This document shows positions 38,363 through 49,075 of a stretch of DNA of 64,000 bases, piece by piece. The number at the start of each line of letters is the position of its first letter. The stretch's first letter is position 1. The DNA is from Plasmodiophora brassicae (taxonomy: Eukaryota > Endomyxa: Phytomyxea > Phytomyxea > Plasmodiophorida). The stretch lies in NCBI GenBank assembly GCA_036867785.1, contig CP145418.1:310001-374000 (forward strand), in the 5' to 3' direction. The position numbers and the translations under genes are program-made. Below the pieces are notes generated by a model. That model saw only the letters and a list, made by a program, of their open reading frames with translations. It did no database searches and was not told the DNA's origin.

Positions 38363-41195
38363 ATGCTGAACCTTGTGCTGGTTGGCGGGTTGCTGCTGTT
38401 CGCCGACGTTATCGTCAGCCAGATCGTGTGCGATGAGAACCCGTGCCTGTTCTGGCCGGTGCGGTGTTGCCCGACGTACCCGTGCCTGGACCCGGCGTCG
38501 ACGAAGCCGGTCCTGGCGCTGAGTGTCTTCGTGAACTTCCACTACGGGTTTCGGGAGGCCGTCCAGGTTGCCGTCGACGACGTCCGGGCCAGCGGGATGT
38601 TCCCGGATTACGACGTCCATGTGCGCTGGTATGACGGGCACGAAGACACGAACCGGGCCCCGGTCGCGTTCCTGTGCACGGCGTTCCATAATCTGTCTCT
38701 GGCAGAGCCGCCCGTCGTCCCGATCCTAATCGGTACAGAGAGACGAATGAGACAATAGAACGTTGGCTGGCGGTAATCCTCTGAACAGGCCCCGACTACA
38801 GCGGCATGGCGGTATGGAATACGTTTGCCCGCCGATGCCGGACGTGACGTTGCGCACTGTCGTAGGCGACGTTCGCGAATATCGCCAGTACCTACCATTG
38901 GTGAGCGCTCGTCTGTTTCCGTTCTGGTGGTCTAACTGCGTCAGATCGGGACACTATCAAGCTCGTCTACATTGTCCGACAAGCGTCTGTACTCGACGTT
39001 CTCACGTGTGTACCCTCCCGGTCTGTCTGACATCGCCCAATGGCACCCCGGTTCTGACCTGCGGCGGCAGACAACAACCAGGCGCAGGCGCTGATCAACA
39101 TCATCCGTCACTTCCAGTGGCATACCGTTGTCGTGTTCGGGTGACTCTCCCCTGCGTGCGTCGCATGACGGGGGACGCATGGCTGACCATCGGCCCAGGT
39201 CATCGGACGCGTACGGAACCGGGCTGATAACGCAGTTCAGTGCCCTGGCCGCGAACAATTCCATAACGGTGGCTCTGGCGATGCAGTTTGAGGGCGGCGT
39301 GTCGTCGGCCCAGTTGCAGCTGCAGCGCATGTCCGATTCTAGGGCACCTGCCGCATAGTCGCGCGCTGACACGACCCTGTGTACATAGATTGAGCACGAA
39401 CGTGCGCGTCATCGTCTGCCCGATGCTGACCGATCCGTCCAATGTCGTGTTCCGCGTCGCCAGGTCGATGGGCATGACCGGCCGCCACTACGTCTGGGTC
39501 GGCACCGACGGCATCGCCGGCAAAGTGGACGGGGTGACACCAGACGGGTTCCTGGGCACAACGCCATATGTCGACACGACGCTGCCGGCGTACACGTCAC
39601 TGGTCCAGCGCGTCAACGCCACGTTGAACTATTCGTCTGGGGTTCAGCCCGACTTCTCAAAGATCCCCTTCGAGTACGACGCGACCATGTTCGGGTTCCA
39701 CGTGCTGTGGCAGATGCGGCAGTCGTCGATCCGCTGGACACCGACGGCGATCCTCGCCGCCATTCGCTCCACAACGTACAACGGATCGGTGTGTCGCGCC
39801 GATCGACCGCGTCTCGGCTGAACTGACAACGACCCGGCAGACCGGCACCATCCAGATGGACTCGAACGGCGACCGCATCTCGCCATACAGCCTCCTGAAT
39901 TACAACGCCGCCGATAACACCTGGACACTTGTCGCCATCGTTACCGACGCATCCGCCCGCTTCGTCAGCACGCCCGTCTTCGCCGAGGGCCGCCTGAGCG
40001 TTCCGATCGACGTGCCTGTTGTGAGCCGCCAGCGAATGACGGTCGGGCTCGCGTCCCAGCTGGCGGTTATCGTGGCAGGGGCCCTGGGCATCGCGATCGC
40101 CGCCGCTGTCATCTCGTTCAGCACCTGGAACCGCAACCTGCCGTTCATCAAATTCTCGACGCCCGTCATGAACAATTGCATCGCGCTCGGCACCGTCCTG
40201 GCGTACATGGCCATGATCGTCAACGCAGCGTCCAACGTCGTTTCAGCGTTCCAGTGCACATGCTGGGTCGTCTTTGTCACCGTCGCGTTCTCCCTGTCGT
40301 TCGGCGGCCTCTTCCTGAAGACCTATCGGGTCTACAAGGTGCCGTTCCGCGTTTCTGAGCACACCACACGTGTTTGACACGAAGCGATTCCGCAGGTCTT
40401 CTCACAGGGGTCCATGGTGACGCGCTCGCCGATAACAACGACCCGCCTGATACTGGGAGTCGTGGCCCTCGTTGGTGTCGATGCCGCGCTGTTGATTGGG
40501 TTCCTGACGATGGCACCCTACCGAATTGTGGACATTGACCTGCCAGCGCACCCGGATCCGTCCAACCCCGACGACGACATCATCCAGCCTTTCGTCACAA
40601 GGTGCCAATCGGATCTGGCCAGCACATTCGCCGCCGTCGTGCTCGTCTACAAGGTCCCGAAACGAAGTGTACAGATGGACAGGGACGTTGTGTCTGAGGC
40701 CACCGTAGGGGATCATTGTGCTGTACGGGGCGTTGCTGGCGTTCCAGACGAGGGACGTGGCCATTCCGGCGCTGAACGACAGCAAACAGATCGGGCTGGC
40801 GATCTACACGAGCGCGATGATCGCGGTCGTCATCGTCCCGATCGACATGTTCGTACTGCAGGACTCGCAGGTAGCCACATCGTTCATCCTGACCAGCTTC
40901 GCCACGTTCTTCGCGTTCACCTCGATGCTCCTGATCCTGTTCGTCCCCAAGGTCGATCGACCGATCACTGGTTGTAGGCGTGCGTCCGGCTGACATCCCG
41001 CAGGTTGTCGTTGTGATGAATGGGACGGCTACGACCATGCATAAGTCGGAGACGAATCAGATGACACAGGGCCGGGATAACAACCGACCCGACCTGGCCG
41101 ATGTCAAGGTGGTCAAGCCCAGCCCAGCGCCCCGGAAGCGAACCGCGGACCTGCACGACGTGGTCCCCGGCAATGTCGCCAAGGCTATCCAATGA
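38363..41195 (+). CDS. Class C (GABA-B-type) G-protein-coupled receptor, about ten exons, roughly 790 aa
   Basis: Exons read with confidence: 38945-39020, 39071-39140, 39199-39330, 39389-39788, 39841-40350, 40396-40653, 40709-40951 and 41004-41195. The first is 38363-~38732, and a second ends at 38900 with an unresolved 5' junction. Introns are 44-58 bases. The signal peptide (LNLVLVGGLLLFADVIVSQ) leads into a periplasmic-binding-type ligand domain (AVQVAVDDVRASGMFPDYD, IGTLSSSSTLSDKRLY, INIIRHFQWHTVVVFG). Next come seven membrane spans with GABA-B-family marks: SFGGLFLKTYRVYKV before span 4, LLAFQTRDV..ALNDSKQIGL between spans 5 and 6, and LLILFVPK ending span 7. The cytosolic tail is about 60 residues. 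Such receptors signal through heterotrimeric G proteins; the ligand cannot be told. No Cys-rich domain lies between ligand and membrane domains, as in GABA-B. Confidence 0.85.
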
Positions 41196-41556
41196 ATGGG
41201 GCCTGTGCCGTCCCGAACCGTGCCTGTATTGCCAGTCCTGCGACAGCAGGAACGACAGCCAATCGTTTCTGACATCAAACGTTGATCGGGAAGCGTGCCC
41301 CGCCACAGCACAGGCTTGGGCGCGTTCAACGCATCGCTCTCAGATAGGTTGACATTTTAGAAATTCCCTCGTTCCGGGGTCTCAGCGTCAGGCTCTCAGG
41401 CCGACCGGGCCTTGGTTCCCTGTACTGCTCAATTGCACAGGCCAGTGGATGATGACGACAGCGCCCCGTCATCTTCGTCGACATGGGGCGCACGTTCCCA
41501 GGCTGGTCACGGCACGCGGCTGCGATGTCTGATAGACGTCCCCCGAGGATCGGGCG
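41196..41556. other. Convergent 3' spacer
   Basis: This lies between the GPCR and PPR gene 3' ends. Nothing recognised. Confidence 0.4.
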
Positions 41557-44331
41557 TCAGCACGACGGGCCACACGAGCCGTACCCAGCAGGTGTTGAGA
41601 CGGCAGGGCTGCTGTCCGCTTGGTGATCCTTCAGACTCTCCGCAGCAGCAACGTCGCCACAACGGGTGTACGACGCCATGACAGCCACAAGGACGTCCGA
41701 CTGTCGCAGCAAACCAGTGTCGCGAGCGAACTCGTGCAGAGCTCTGACCGATGGAAGATCACGGCAGCGGCCGTAGGCGGCGACGAGGCCGTTTACGACG
41801 AACGCATTGGACAGGAGCGCGTGCTCTCGAGCGCACTGATGGAGGCGCTTGACGTCCGCCAGGCGCGCCAGGCGACCGTAGGCGGCAACAACGGAGACGA
41901 ACGCGGGTGGCTCGACGACGTCCATGCCCTGCATGATCTGTTCGGCCGTGACGGGATCGCCGCATTGCCCATAGGCTGACGCAAGGGCATTGCCAACGCC
42001 CGGGTCGCCATCGAGCTGTCGTTCGCGGGCGAACTCATGCAGACCTTTGACCGATGGCAGGTCGCCACACCTGCCATAGGCGGCGACGAACGCGCTGACC
42101 AGGAACACGTTCGACATGATGCCGTGCTCGGCCGCGTACCGATGCAGGCGACGAACATCAGGGAGGCTCTGCTGGCGACCGTACGCGGCGACAACGGCGG
42201 CGCAGGAGGCAGGCTGGGCACCCAGCGTTTCCATCAGGACGCGTTCCGCACGAGCAGCATCATCGCATTGCCCATACGCCGATACGACCGCGTTGGCGAC
42301 ATCGTCATGCACCATCATTTGTCGATCGCGCGCGAACTGGTGCAACGCGACGACGTCCTCCAGATCAGAACATCGCGCGTATGCCACCAGGAACGCGTTC
42401 AGGACCAGCCCGTTTGTCAGCAGAGATTTCCGGTCGGCGTTCTGGCGCAGACGTTTAACGTCGTCCAGGCGAGCCAAACGACCGTAAGCGGAAACGACAG
42501 AGGCAAAGGCGGAAGGTTCCGTTTCGGGCGTTAGGGAACGTTCCGCACGGGCGACATCATCGCAAAGGGCATAGGCAGAGACGATGGCGTTGGCTACGTC
42601 GGCATGCGCTGTCAGACGAGAGTCTCGAGCAAATTTGTGAACGGCCTCGACGGACGCCAGGTCGGAGCAGCGAGCGTACCCGGCGATGAACGCGCTGACG
42701 ACAGCGGCGTGCGACAGCAGAGCATGCCTGTTCGCGAATTGATGCAGGCGCTGAAGATCGGAATGGGCAGACTGCCGGCCGTAGGCGGCGATGACGGTCG
42801 CGAACCCGAACGGGTCGGCGGCGTTGGAGTCAGAGAAGACGCGCTCGGCCGCGGAGGCATCGCCACACTGCCCATAGGCGGAGACGAACGCATTGACGAC
42901 GACGTTGTCAGAGAGCAGGCCATGGTCGCCAGCGAACCGGTGCAGGTGCTGAACGGCCGCCCGCATGCAGCAGTGCCCATAGCCGGCGACGAACGCACTG
43001 AGAACGAACACGTCCAGTAGAAGCAGGCCACGTTCAGCGTGTCGATGCAGACGTTGAATGTCGGCAGCAGAGCGCAGGCGACCGTACGCTGCGACGACAG
43101 ACGCGAAGGCGGACGGGTCCCGGGACTTGGAGTGGAAGAGAAGCCGCTCGGCGCTGGCGACTTCGCCACAGCGACCGTATGCAGAGACGAGAGACGTCAG
43201 GACCTTGTCGTTCGATGCCAGCGATGGCCTGTCCTCGGCGTATCGATGGAGCTGCCGGACGATATCGACGTTCAGGGCACGGCCGGCAGCGATCGCCAGG
43301 CTGTTGAAGACGCCGTCCAGAATACGGATGCGCCGTTGACACATGCCCTGGAAGATGGCAAAGGCCTGATCGGCGCGGTCGGCCTTGGACAGGGCCGAGG
43401 CAACGACGTTGTAGATGTGCTCGGACGCTGGCAGACCGACGCAGTCCAGAAGCGCGAACGCGTCCAGAGCCGGTCCAAAGCGGTTGTCGGCGACGAGCGA
43501 CTTGACGAGATTGGCGAACAGCTTCTCGTTCTGGTACGATGGGATGCGCCCGGAACGGATAAGGTTCAAGAGGACCTCGGCGGTGTACGCCGCCGACGCC
43601 CGGTCAGCGGCCTCGGCACAGCAGGCGGCCAGCAACGACAGCAGGCGCTGCGACACCTGAACATCGTTGTACAGGACGTGGGACACGAGGCTCAGCGCCG
43701 CATCCGGGTCGCCCGATTTCCGACAGACGTGCACGACGCCATAGATGATGCCCTCGCAGCGCGGCCCACACTTCCAGTAGGCGTCCAGGGCCTCGGACAG
43801 CATCGGCGGCCTGGTCGCCACACACGCGTGCAGGAAGTTCCCGAACAGACTCTCGCAAACGTGTACGCCTCGCGATACGGCCTCGTTGAGGACATCGGGC
43901 GCCTTGGACGCGGCGTGCCGCTTGCAGAACGTCATCATGGCCTGGAACACGCGGATGTCGACGGGGGCGCCCGCGCCGAGCGCCGCCTGGAAGACGGCCC
44001 ATCCCCGGTCCGGGTCGTCCTCCCGCTGCAGCGCCGGGACGGCCATCGGGACCGTCGGCCGGTGCGCGAACTTGACGAAGACGGGCGACGGCGCCGACCG
44101 GGTCGCGCCGACCGCCGTCCGGGTCGCGAACGCATGCAGGCGCGCCAGCACCTGCGCCTGGCTCGGCTGCCCGCCGGCCATGCGCTGCGCGGACTGCGCA
44201 TCGTGTCCGTCGTCGCCAACGCCGTCGGCGCTGCAAACGACCACCTCCTGCGGCGCTGATCTCGCCTGGACGCGCGTAGCTGCCGGCGCCCCCTTATTCA
44301 TTCGTGAAGCGCGCGCCCCCCTCAGATACAA
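41557..44331 (-). CDS. Pentatricopeptide-repeat (PPR) protein with a three-module super-repeat (924 aa)
   Basis: Single exon. ATGs at 44331 and 44301 are both usable; the Arg/Ala-rich start suits an organelle-targeting peptide. From about residue 110 the protein is made of 33-36-residue helix pairs. The C-terminal half repeats three modules of about 101 residues in total: one like SVVAAYGRLARLADVKRLHQ, one like FVAAYGRCGDLPSVKGLHEF and one like VVSAYGQCGDAARAERVLME. About five rounds are visible, similar enough to suggest recent internal duplication. PPR proteins bind organellar RNA one base per repeat; no DYW, SMR or other C-terminal domain is present. It is divergent from the MIA40-like gene. 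Confidence 0.85.
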   Translation of the reverse strand: MYLRGARASRMNKGAPAATRVQARSAPQEVVVCSADGVGDDGHDAQSAQRMAGGQPSQAQVLARLHAFATRTAVGATRSAPSPVFVKFAHRPTVPMAVPALQREDDPDRGWAVFQAALGAGAPVDIRVFQAMMTFCKRHAASKAPDVLNEAVSRGVHVCESLFGNFLHACVATRPPMLSEALDAYWKCGPRCEGIIYGVVHVCRKSGDPDAALSLVSHVLYNDVQVSQRLLSLLAACCAEAADRASAAYTAEVLLNLIRSGRIPSYQNEKLFANLVKSLVADNRFGPALDAFALLDCVGLPASEHIYNVVASALSKADRADQAFAIFQGMCQRRIRILDGVFNSLAIAAGRALNVDIVRQLHRYAEDRPSLASNDKVLTSLVSAYGRCGEVASAERLLFHSKSRDPSAFASVVAAYGRLRSAADIQRLHRHAERGLLLLDVFVLSAFVAGYGHCCMRAAVQHLHRFAGDHGLLSDNVVVNAFVSAYGQCGDASAAERVFSDSNAADPFGFATVIAAYGRQSAHSDLQRLHQFANRHALLSHAAVVSAFIAGYARCSDLASVEAVHKFARDSRLTAHADVANAIVSAYALCDDVARAERSLTPETEPSAFASVVSAYGRLARLDDVKRLRQNADRKSLLTNGLVLNAFLVAYARCSDLEDVVALHQFARDRQMMVHDDVANAVVSAYGQCDDAARAERVLMETLGAQPASCAAVVAAYGRQQSLPDVRRLHRYAAEHGIMSNVFLVSAFVAAYGRCGDLPSVKGLHEFARERQLDGDPGVGNALASAYGQCGDPVTAEQIMQGMDVVEPPAFVSVVAAYGRLARLADVKRLHQCAREHALLSNAFVVNGLVAAYGRCRDLPSVRALHEFARDTGLLRQSDVLVAVMASYTRCGDVAAAESLKDHQADSSPAVSTPAGYGSCGPSC

Positions 44332-44425
44332 CGAGGACGAGCAAGGCGGGCGACCGTGGGCACCACCGACTGCATGGGGTCGGAGCAGCGTTCCGTCCGC
44401 CCCGTCGCGCGCGCAGACCGGCTAA
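44302..44425. promoter_or_regulatory. Short divergent promoter between PPR and MIA40-like genes
   Basis: Only 94-124 bases separate the PPR start (44331 or 44301, minus) from the MIA40-like ATG (44426, plus), so both promoters must share this span unless they extend into the coding regions. No core element was identified. Confidence 0.4.
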
Positions 44426-45090
44426 ATGTGGCGGGCGCTGCGTCGTGGTGTTGCTGGATTGGGTGCCTTCGTCGCCGGCCGGCGCCTGGCCATGGCGCAG
44501 GGCGACGCCGAGCGCGCCTCGGCACCGGGCGAGAGCGAAGAAGGTGGGGGGTTCCGGGCATCGTCGGGGGGCGCGGAGTGATTGCGGTTCGTAGACTCGC
44601 GGGGATCCCTCGCCGATCTGCATCTGGAGCGCGAGGCCGAGGAGATCATCGCCGACGCCCAGTGCCCGTCGTGCTTGAGTACGGCGCCGTCGTCGATGGG
44701 GTCGCGTGCCTCTCTGAGCGAATGGTTCCTGCAGGGGAAGCTCTTCGGGGACCTTGCGGCGGCAAGTTCCTGTACCTGTTCCGATGGTGACGCCCGTCGG
44801 TGCGGCGCCGGTTCCGATCTGGGTTCTGACTGCAATCTGTACCGGCCAGTTCGTCGACCAAGGCGGACAAGGAGATCGAGGAGGGCGCCTGCGCTGACGA
44901 ATGGGATGCGTTTGCGGCGTGCTACCGGAGCAACCTGGAATGGTACGAAGAGCGCCACCGGCAGATGGAGGAGGAGGACGAGCAACGCCGCCAAGACGGG
45001 TCAGGCGATCGTCGGGACGACGGTGAGCGCGCCATCGGCGCCGATGTCGTCGTCCCTGAACCGTCACCGGCGGGCACGCTCGACATGTAA
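44426..45090 (+). CDS. MIA40/CHCHD4-like mitochondrial import oxidoreductase with CPSC motif (four exons, 164 aa)
   Basis: Exons 44426-44543, 44595-44678, 44735-44786 and 44850-45090; introns of 51, 56 and 63 bases. The spliced product has an Arg/Ala-rich N-terminus (MWRALRRGVAGLGAFVAG) and a redox motif QCPSCL (Cys63, Cys66). A twin CX9C pair follows: GPC at 75 to Cys85 (GGKFLYLFR between) and Cys99 to Cys109 (ADEWDAFAA between). The tail is acidic. MIA40 oxidises CX9C and CX3C proteins in the intermembrane space; its redox pair is normally CPC, and the spacing from it to GPC is the same here. The first coil cysteine and the DEWDAFAAC helix fit the family's substrate cleft. The insertion of Ser is odd. 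Confidence in the family is high because the frame changes at each intron restore it. Confidence 0.85.
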
Positions 45091-45169
45091 CTGGTCTAAA
45101 CGCGAACCGTTGCCGCCTGGTCGACACGTAAACGAGTATATATTGACACGGGCCGCGACAACGGACGGG

Positions 45170-47074
45170 TCAGTCGACCTCCTGGACGGTCGGCCCACGA
45201 CGCTCTTCATCTGCGCCAGGTGGCGGCGCCTGCTGCTGTTTCTGCAGGATCGCTTGGCACTTGGATTCGAACTCTTCGCGCTTGCCATTGAGCTCGTCGA
45301 CGCTGGCGGAATCGGCGTGCTGGTCGACCCACTGGGTGATGTCGGACACCTCCTTCCTCACCGTCTCGTAGTCGCCCGGATCCATCTGGTCCTTGCGTTC
45401 GTCGGACATGTTCCTGACGCTGTAGATATAGTTCTCCAGGTGGTTCTTCGCCTCGACCCGCCCGCGAACCGCGTCGTCCTCCGCCTTGTACCGCTCGGCG
45501 TCCCGAATCATGCGCTCGACTTCGTCCTGCGACAGCCTCGTCTTGTCGTTCGTGATCGTGATCTGCTGCGTCTTCCCGGTCGACTTCTCGACGGCGCTCA
45601 CGTTCAGGATCCCATTCGCGTCCATGTCGAACGTCACCTCGATCTGTGGCACGCCACGCGGCTTCAGCGGGATGCCCGACAGCTGGAACTTGCCCAGGAG
45701 GTTGTTGTCGCGCGTATGTGCCCGTTCGCCCTCGTAGACCTGGATGTCGACCGCGGACTGGTTGTCAGCGTACGTCGAGAACGTCTGCGTCTTCTTGCAC
45801 GGCACCGTCGTGTTCCGCTTGATCAGCGGCGTCATGATGCCGCCGGCCGTCTCCAGGCCCAACGACAGCGGTGCCACGTCCAGCAGCAACAGCTTCTGCG
45901 CCTTCTCGTCGGCGGTTCCCGTCAGGATGGCGGCCTGGACGGCGGCGCCATACGCGACCGCCTCGTCCGGGTTGATCGACTGGCACAGCGTCTTCCCGCC
46001 AAAGAAGTTCGACAGCATCTGCTGGACGCGGGGGATGCGGGTCGACCCGCCGACCAGGACGATCTCCTCGATCTGCGTCTTGCTGATGCCCGAGTCGCGA
46101 AGGACCTGCTCGACCGGCGCCAGGCACGACTCGAACAGGTCGTGGCAGAGCGCCTCGAAGCGCGCCCGCGTGATCGACGAGCTGAAGTCGATGCCTTCGT
46201 ACAGCGAGTCCACCTCGACGGCCGCTTGCGTCGACGACGACAGGGCGCGCTTGGCGCATTCGCAGGCCGTTCGTAGGCGGCGCAGGGCGCGTTGCGATTT
46301 CGTGATGTCAACGCCCCTGTTCTTGCGTTTGAACTCGTCGACAAAGTGCTTGACGAGGAGGTTGTCGAAGTCCTCGCCGCCGAGATGCGTGTTGCCGGCC
46401 GTGGCCTTGACCTCGAAGACGCCGCCCTCGATCGTCAGCAGCGACACGTCGAACGTGCCGCCGCCGAGGTCGAAGATCAGGACGTTGTGCTCGCGGGACT
46501 CCTCCTTGTCGAGGCCGTAGGCGATGGCGGCTGCGGTCGGCTCGTTGATGATACGCAGGACGTTCAGGCCGGAGATCCGCCCAGCGTCCTTCGTCGAATT
46601 CCGTTGCGAGTCGTTGAAGTAGGCGGGGCAGGTGATCACGGCGTCGTTGACCGGGTGCCCGAGGAACGCCTCCGCCGTCTCCTTCATCTTGGTCAGGACC
46701 ATGGCCGAGATCTCCTCCGGCTTGAACTGCTTCGTCTGGCCCTGGTACTGGACCTCGATGACAGGCCGGTCGCCTTCGCTCCGGACGACCTTGAACGGCC
46801 ACAGCTTCATGTCGGACTGGACGGCCGGGTCGTCGAACTTGCGGCCGATCAGGCGCTTGGCATCGAAGATGGTGTTCTCCGGGTTCCTGGCCGCCTGGTT
46901 CAACGCCGCCTCCCCGATCAGACGCTCCTGGTCGGTGAACGCCACCCAGGACGGCGTTGTGCGGTTGCCTTGGTCGTTAGCGATGATGTCGACCGACCCG
47001 CTGCGCCAGACGCCCACGCAGGAGTAGGTCGTGCCGAGGTCGATGCCGACCGCCAGTTTCTTGCCCGACGACAT
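45170..47074 (-). CDS. Cytosolic Hsp70 chaperone (634 aa)
   Basis: Single exon. The ATG at 47074 starts [20 protein letters not shown], the usual N-terminus; the frame runs open upstream to 47338 but is not Hsp70-like there. Signatures: [38 protein letters not shown], the linker [14 protein letters not shown], and the lid region. The C-terminus is GPTVQEVD, where cytosolic Hsp70s normally end in EEVD, the anchor for TPR co-chaperones. It lacks an organelle leader and HDEL. It is convergent with the MIA40-like gene, 80 bases apart. The likely partner is the Fes1-type factor at 33.7 kb. Intronless Hsp70 genes are common and allow expression when heat blocks splicing. Confidence 0.95.
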   Translation of the reverse strand: MSSGKKLAVGIDLGTTYSCVGVWRSGSVDIIANDQGNRTTPSWVAFTDQERLIGEAALNQAARNPENTIFDAKRLIGRKFDDPAVQSDMKLWPFKVVRSEGDRPVIEVQYQGQTKQFKPEEISAMVLTKMKETAEAFLGHPVNDAVITCPAYFNDSQRNSTKDAGRISGLNVLRIINEPTAAAIAYGLDKEESREHNVLIFDLGGGTFDVSLLTIEGGVFEVKATAGNTHLGGEDFDNLLVKHFVDEFKRKNRGVDITKSQRALRRLRTACECAKRALSSSTQAAVEVDSLYEGIDFSSSITRARFEALCHDLFESCLAPVEQVLRDSGISKTQIEEIVLVGGSTRIPRVQQMLSNFFGGKTLCQSINPDEAVAYGAAVQAAILTGTADEKAQKLLLLDVAPLSLGLETAGGIMTPLIKRNTTVPCKKTQTFSTYADNQSAVDIQVYEGERAHTRDNNLLGKFQLSGIPLKPRGVPQIEVTFDMDANGILNVSAVEKSTGKTQQITITNDKTRLSQDEVERMIRDAERYKAEDDAVRGRVEAKNHLENYIYSVRNMSDERKDQMDPGDYETVRKEVSDITQWVDQHADSASVDELNGKREEFESKCQAILQKQQQAPPPGADEERRGPTVQEVD

Positions 47075-47145
47075 GGTTGGCGACAAATCACATGAATGTG
47101 GTCGCCGTCCAGGGGCGGCCCACGGCATATGGGCAGCCAGCCTCC

Positions 47146-47158
47146 GAGAATGTTCTCG
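47146..47158 (-). promoter_or_regulatory. Candidate heat-shock element upstream of Hsp70
   Basis: CCGAGAATGTTCTCGGG contains the inverted pair GAAnnTTC flanked by further symmetry (CCGAGAA / TTCTCGG), about 75 bases upstream of the Hsp70 ATG. Two perfect 5-bp units are present; a third is weak. This fits a heat-shock-factor site by sequence and position. Confidence 0.5.
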
Positions 47159-48771
47159 GGCCCATTCGCTTGTCGGGCACGCCCGAGGCGGCCGGCTCGG
47201 ATGCTTCTCGTCGCCCGCGGCACCCAATTTAGGCGCCCGTTCTTCGTCCTGTGCACCGAGCCTCGGGGGCCGGTCGGTAGAGCCGAAGCGGAGGCGATCG
47301 ACGTCTGCCTGCTTTGTGATAATTACGTGAAGTGACACCAGGTGCCAGCAGGGCGCGACGAGGTGGGACGGGTCCTCGGCGTTGAGGGTAGGATCGGCTC
47401 CTTGCCCTCGTGCGCGTCGTTACTGTAGGTTGGCGTTTCAGTTGGTCGCGTAATGCAATCTGTGAGCCAGTCACATGAAGAGTGCCTCATCACGCTGAAA
47501 CCAGAGTTGGGTCGTCTCGGGTATTGTACGCTGTCGATGATGCTTTGGTCATCGTTGAACGGCATTTAACTTTAGGACACCTGGGCCAAATGTTCAATCG
47601 TTGCGATGTACAAGGAGAAGTTGCTGCACTGTCTGTCTTCCAATGAGGCTATTCATTGTGGTGATGGTTCAGTCGTTATGCCGTCGTTGCCGCGCCCTGT
47701 TATTTCGGCTGTTGAACCATCTTCGGCACAACCTCCTAGTCGAACTCGCGATCATGTGGTCGTCGGCATCGCATCACTGCCAGCTCGCTTCGGCACAGTT
47801 AAGCGGCCACTTGGTACCTATGCTGTCCTGTTGGAAACTGCTGAACCGTGTTAAGGCGCGGTATTTAAAGCAACACATTGAGGTCCATCACCGAATTGCG
47901 CCTACAATCAATTCGAAGGGGAAACGGACACCACCGTCCGCAAACTCGCAACTTCGAACCCATCAAACGGGCGCGCTTAGAGTAAGTTCCCTCTCCCAGA
48001 TTTTCAGGTATCTATTCCATGCTAGTGTATTCGCCAGACAATGGACGTTGATTCGCTGCAGGCCATTTGTACGTCGTTCCAGCGATGGCTTCAAATCGTC
48101 CCGCTCGAGAGAACAACGGCGTTCACGTCGCTTCACTTGATGACAGCATGGGGGAGTCACTGTGCTCGCCAAGCGACCAACGGGCCGGGAGCACATTCCA
48201 CGACATTCGGGTGCACTTGGACGGTGACCCCCGTCCAACGCCGATAACGAAGTTTCCCATGTTGCACCACGGGGAGGCGTATTGCGCGCCAATGGCCACA
48301 ATCATTTTGTTCCTGGTGAGCACGCGTCGTCGCTGGACACGTCGTTCCTTCTCCAGCGCCTGCCGCAAAGCAGTCAGCTCTGCCATCGCTTCATGCGCTG
48401 ATCGACTGCCCGGCGAGATCTGCCACCGCAAACAGGCGAGCGAGCTGCCTCTGATTTTTAATGCTCTTTCCAACGGTGCCTATGTTTCCAGCTAACGGTG
48501 GCTCGAACGCGTTAACAACGCCATGTAACAACACCTTGTAATACTAGTTGTTCACAGAGACTGCACGACTGGTGGACCGGTGAAAGACGGACGTCATGGT
48601 CGGCACGCTGCCGGTACACGGTCTACCGTATTCAATGCGACTGTCGGACGCACCCATGCCCCGACAGGTGCTTAACGGCGATTCGCGCTGGTCATGGGCG
48701 CGCCCCTCAGCGAGTGGCCCCAGATGATTGCACGATGCCGCTGGGCTTACCGGGTCGGGACGCGGGAATGA
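47159..48771. other. Long stretch without a confident gene
   Basis: Many short frames overlap. One minus-strand piece at 48123-48473 contains a coil-like helix (AMAELTALRQALEKERRVQR) and could be an exon, but no splice partner was found. The rest shows nothing recognisable. Confidence 0.4.
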
Positions 48772-49075
48772 TCAGAGACCGAGGAAGTTCATAACTGCAT
48801 CGATAAAGAACCCTCGGTCAGCGTGGTTCTCGACGCCATACGCGCGGGACCAGTGCTGGAGGAGGCGGCGCGTCCAACGATCCATACGCGCTTGGCGTAT
48901 CTCCCGCCGGGGGCGATACAGCCCAAGCGAGAAGCGGTGCGTGCCGTAAGTGACGCGCAGCGTCGTGCCGTATGCGATGACGACCGGAACATCGCGGATG
49001 CGTCTTTGCCTGACGAAGGCAAGGTTCTGCCCGAACAGTCGTACACGATCGTCGTAGTGGACGCACACGACTATT
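48772..49075 (-). CDS. Probable last exon of an unrecognised gene
   Basis: The frame has gene-like composition (RVRLFGQNLAFVRQRRIRD, VVIAYGTTLRVTYGTHRF, RGFFIDAVMNFLGL) and ends at a TGA. It has no ATG at its beginning, but an acceptor-like GCATGAATAG stands immediately upstream at about 49076. A coding-like stretch lies further upstream on the same strand (AAAVLAYNAIQQRQ, VQPYTCHLTLLVHRG, about 49190-49330), so a multi-exon gene is likely. I could not resolve the joins or name a family. Confidence 0.4.

Noticed and set aside
44582-46276. 564-codon plus-strand open frame
   Set aside because: It runs out of the MIA40-like exon frames into the antisense of Hsp70; splice joins and Hsp70 homology explain the sequence better.
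47601-48140. 179-codon plus-strand frame
   Set aside because: Arg/His/Ser-rich, overlapping frames on both strands, no domain and no splice support.
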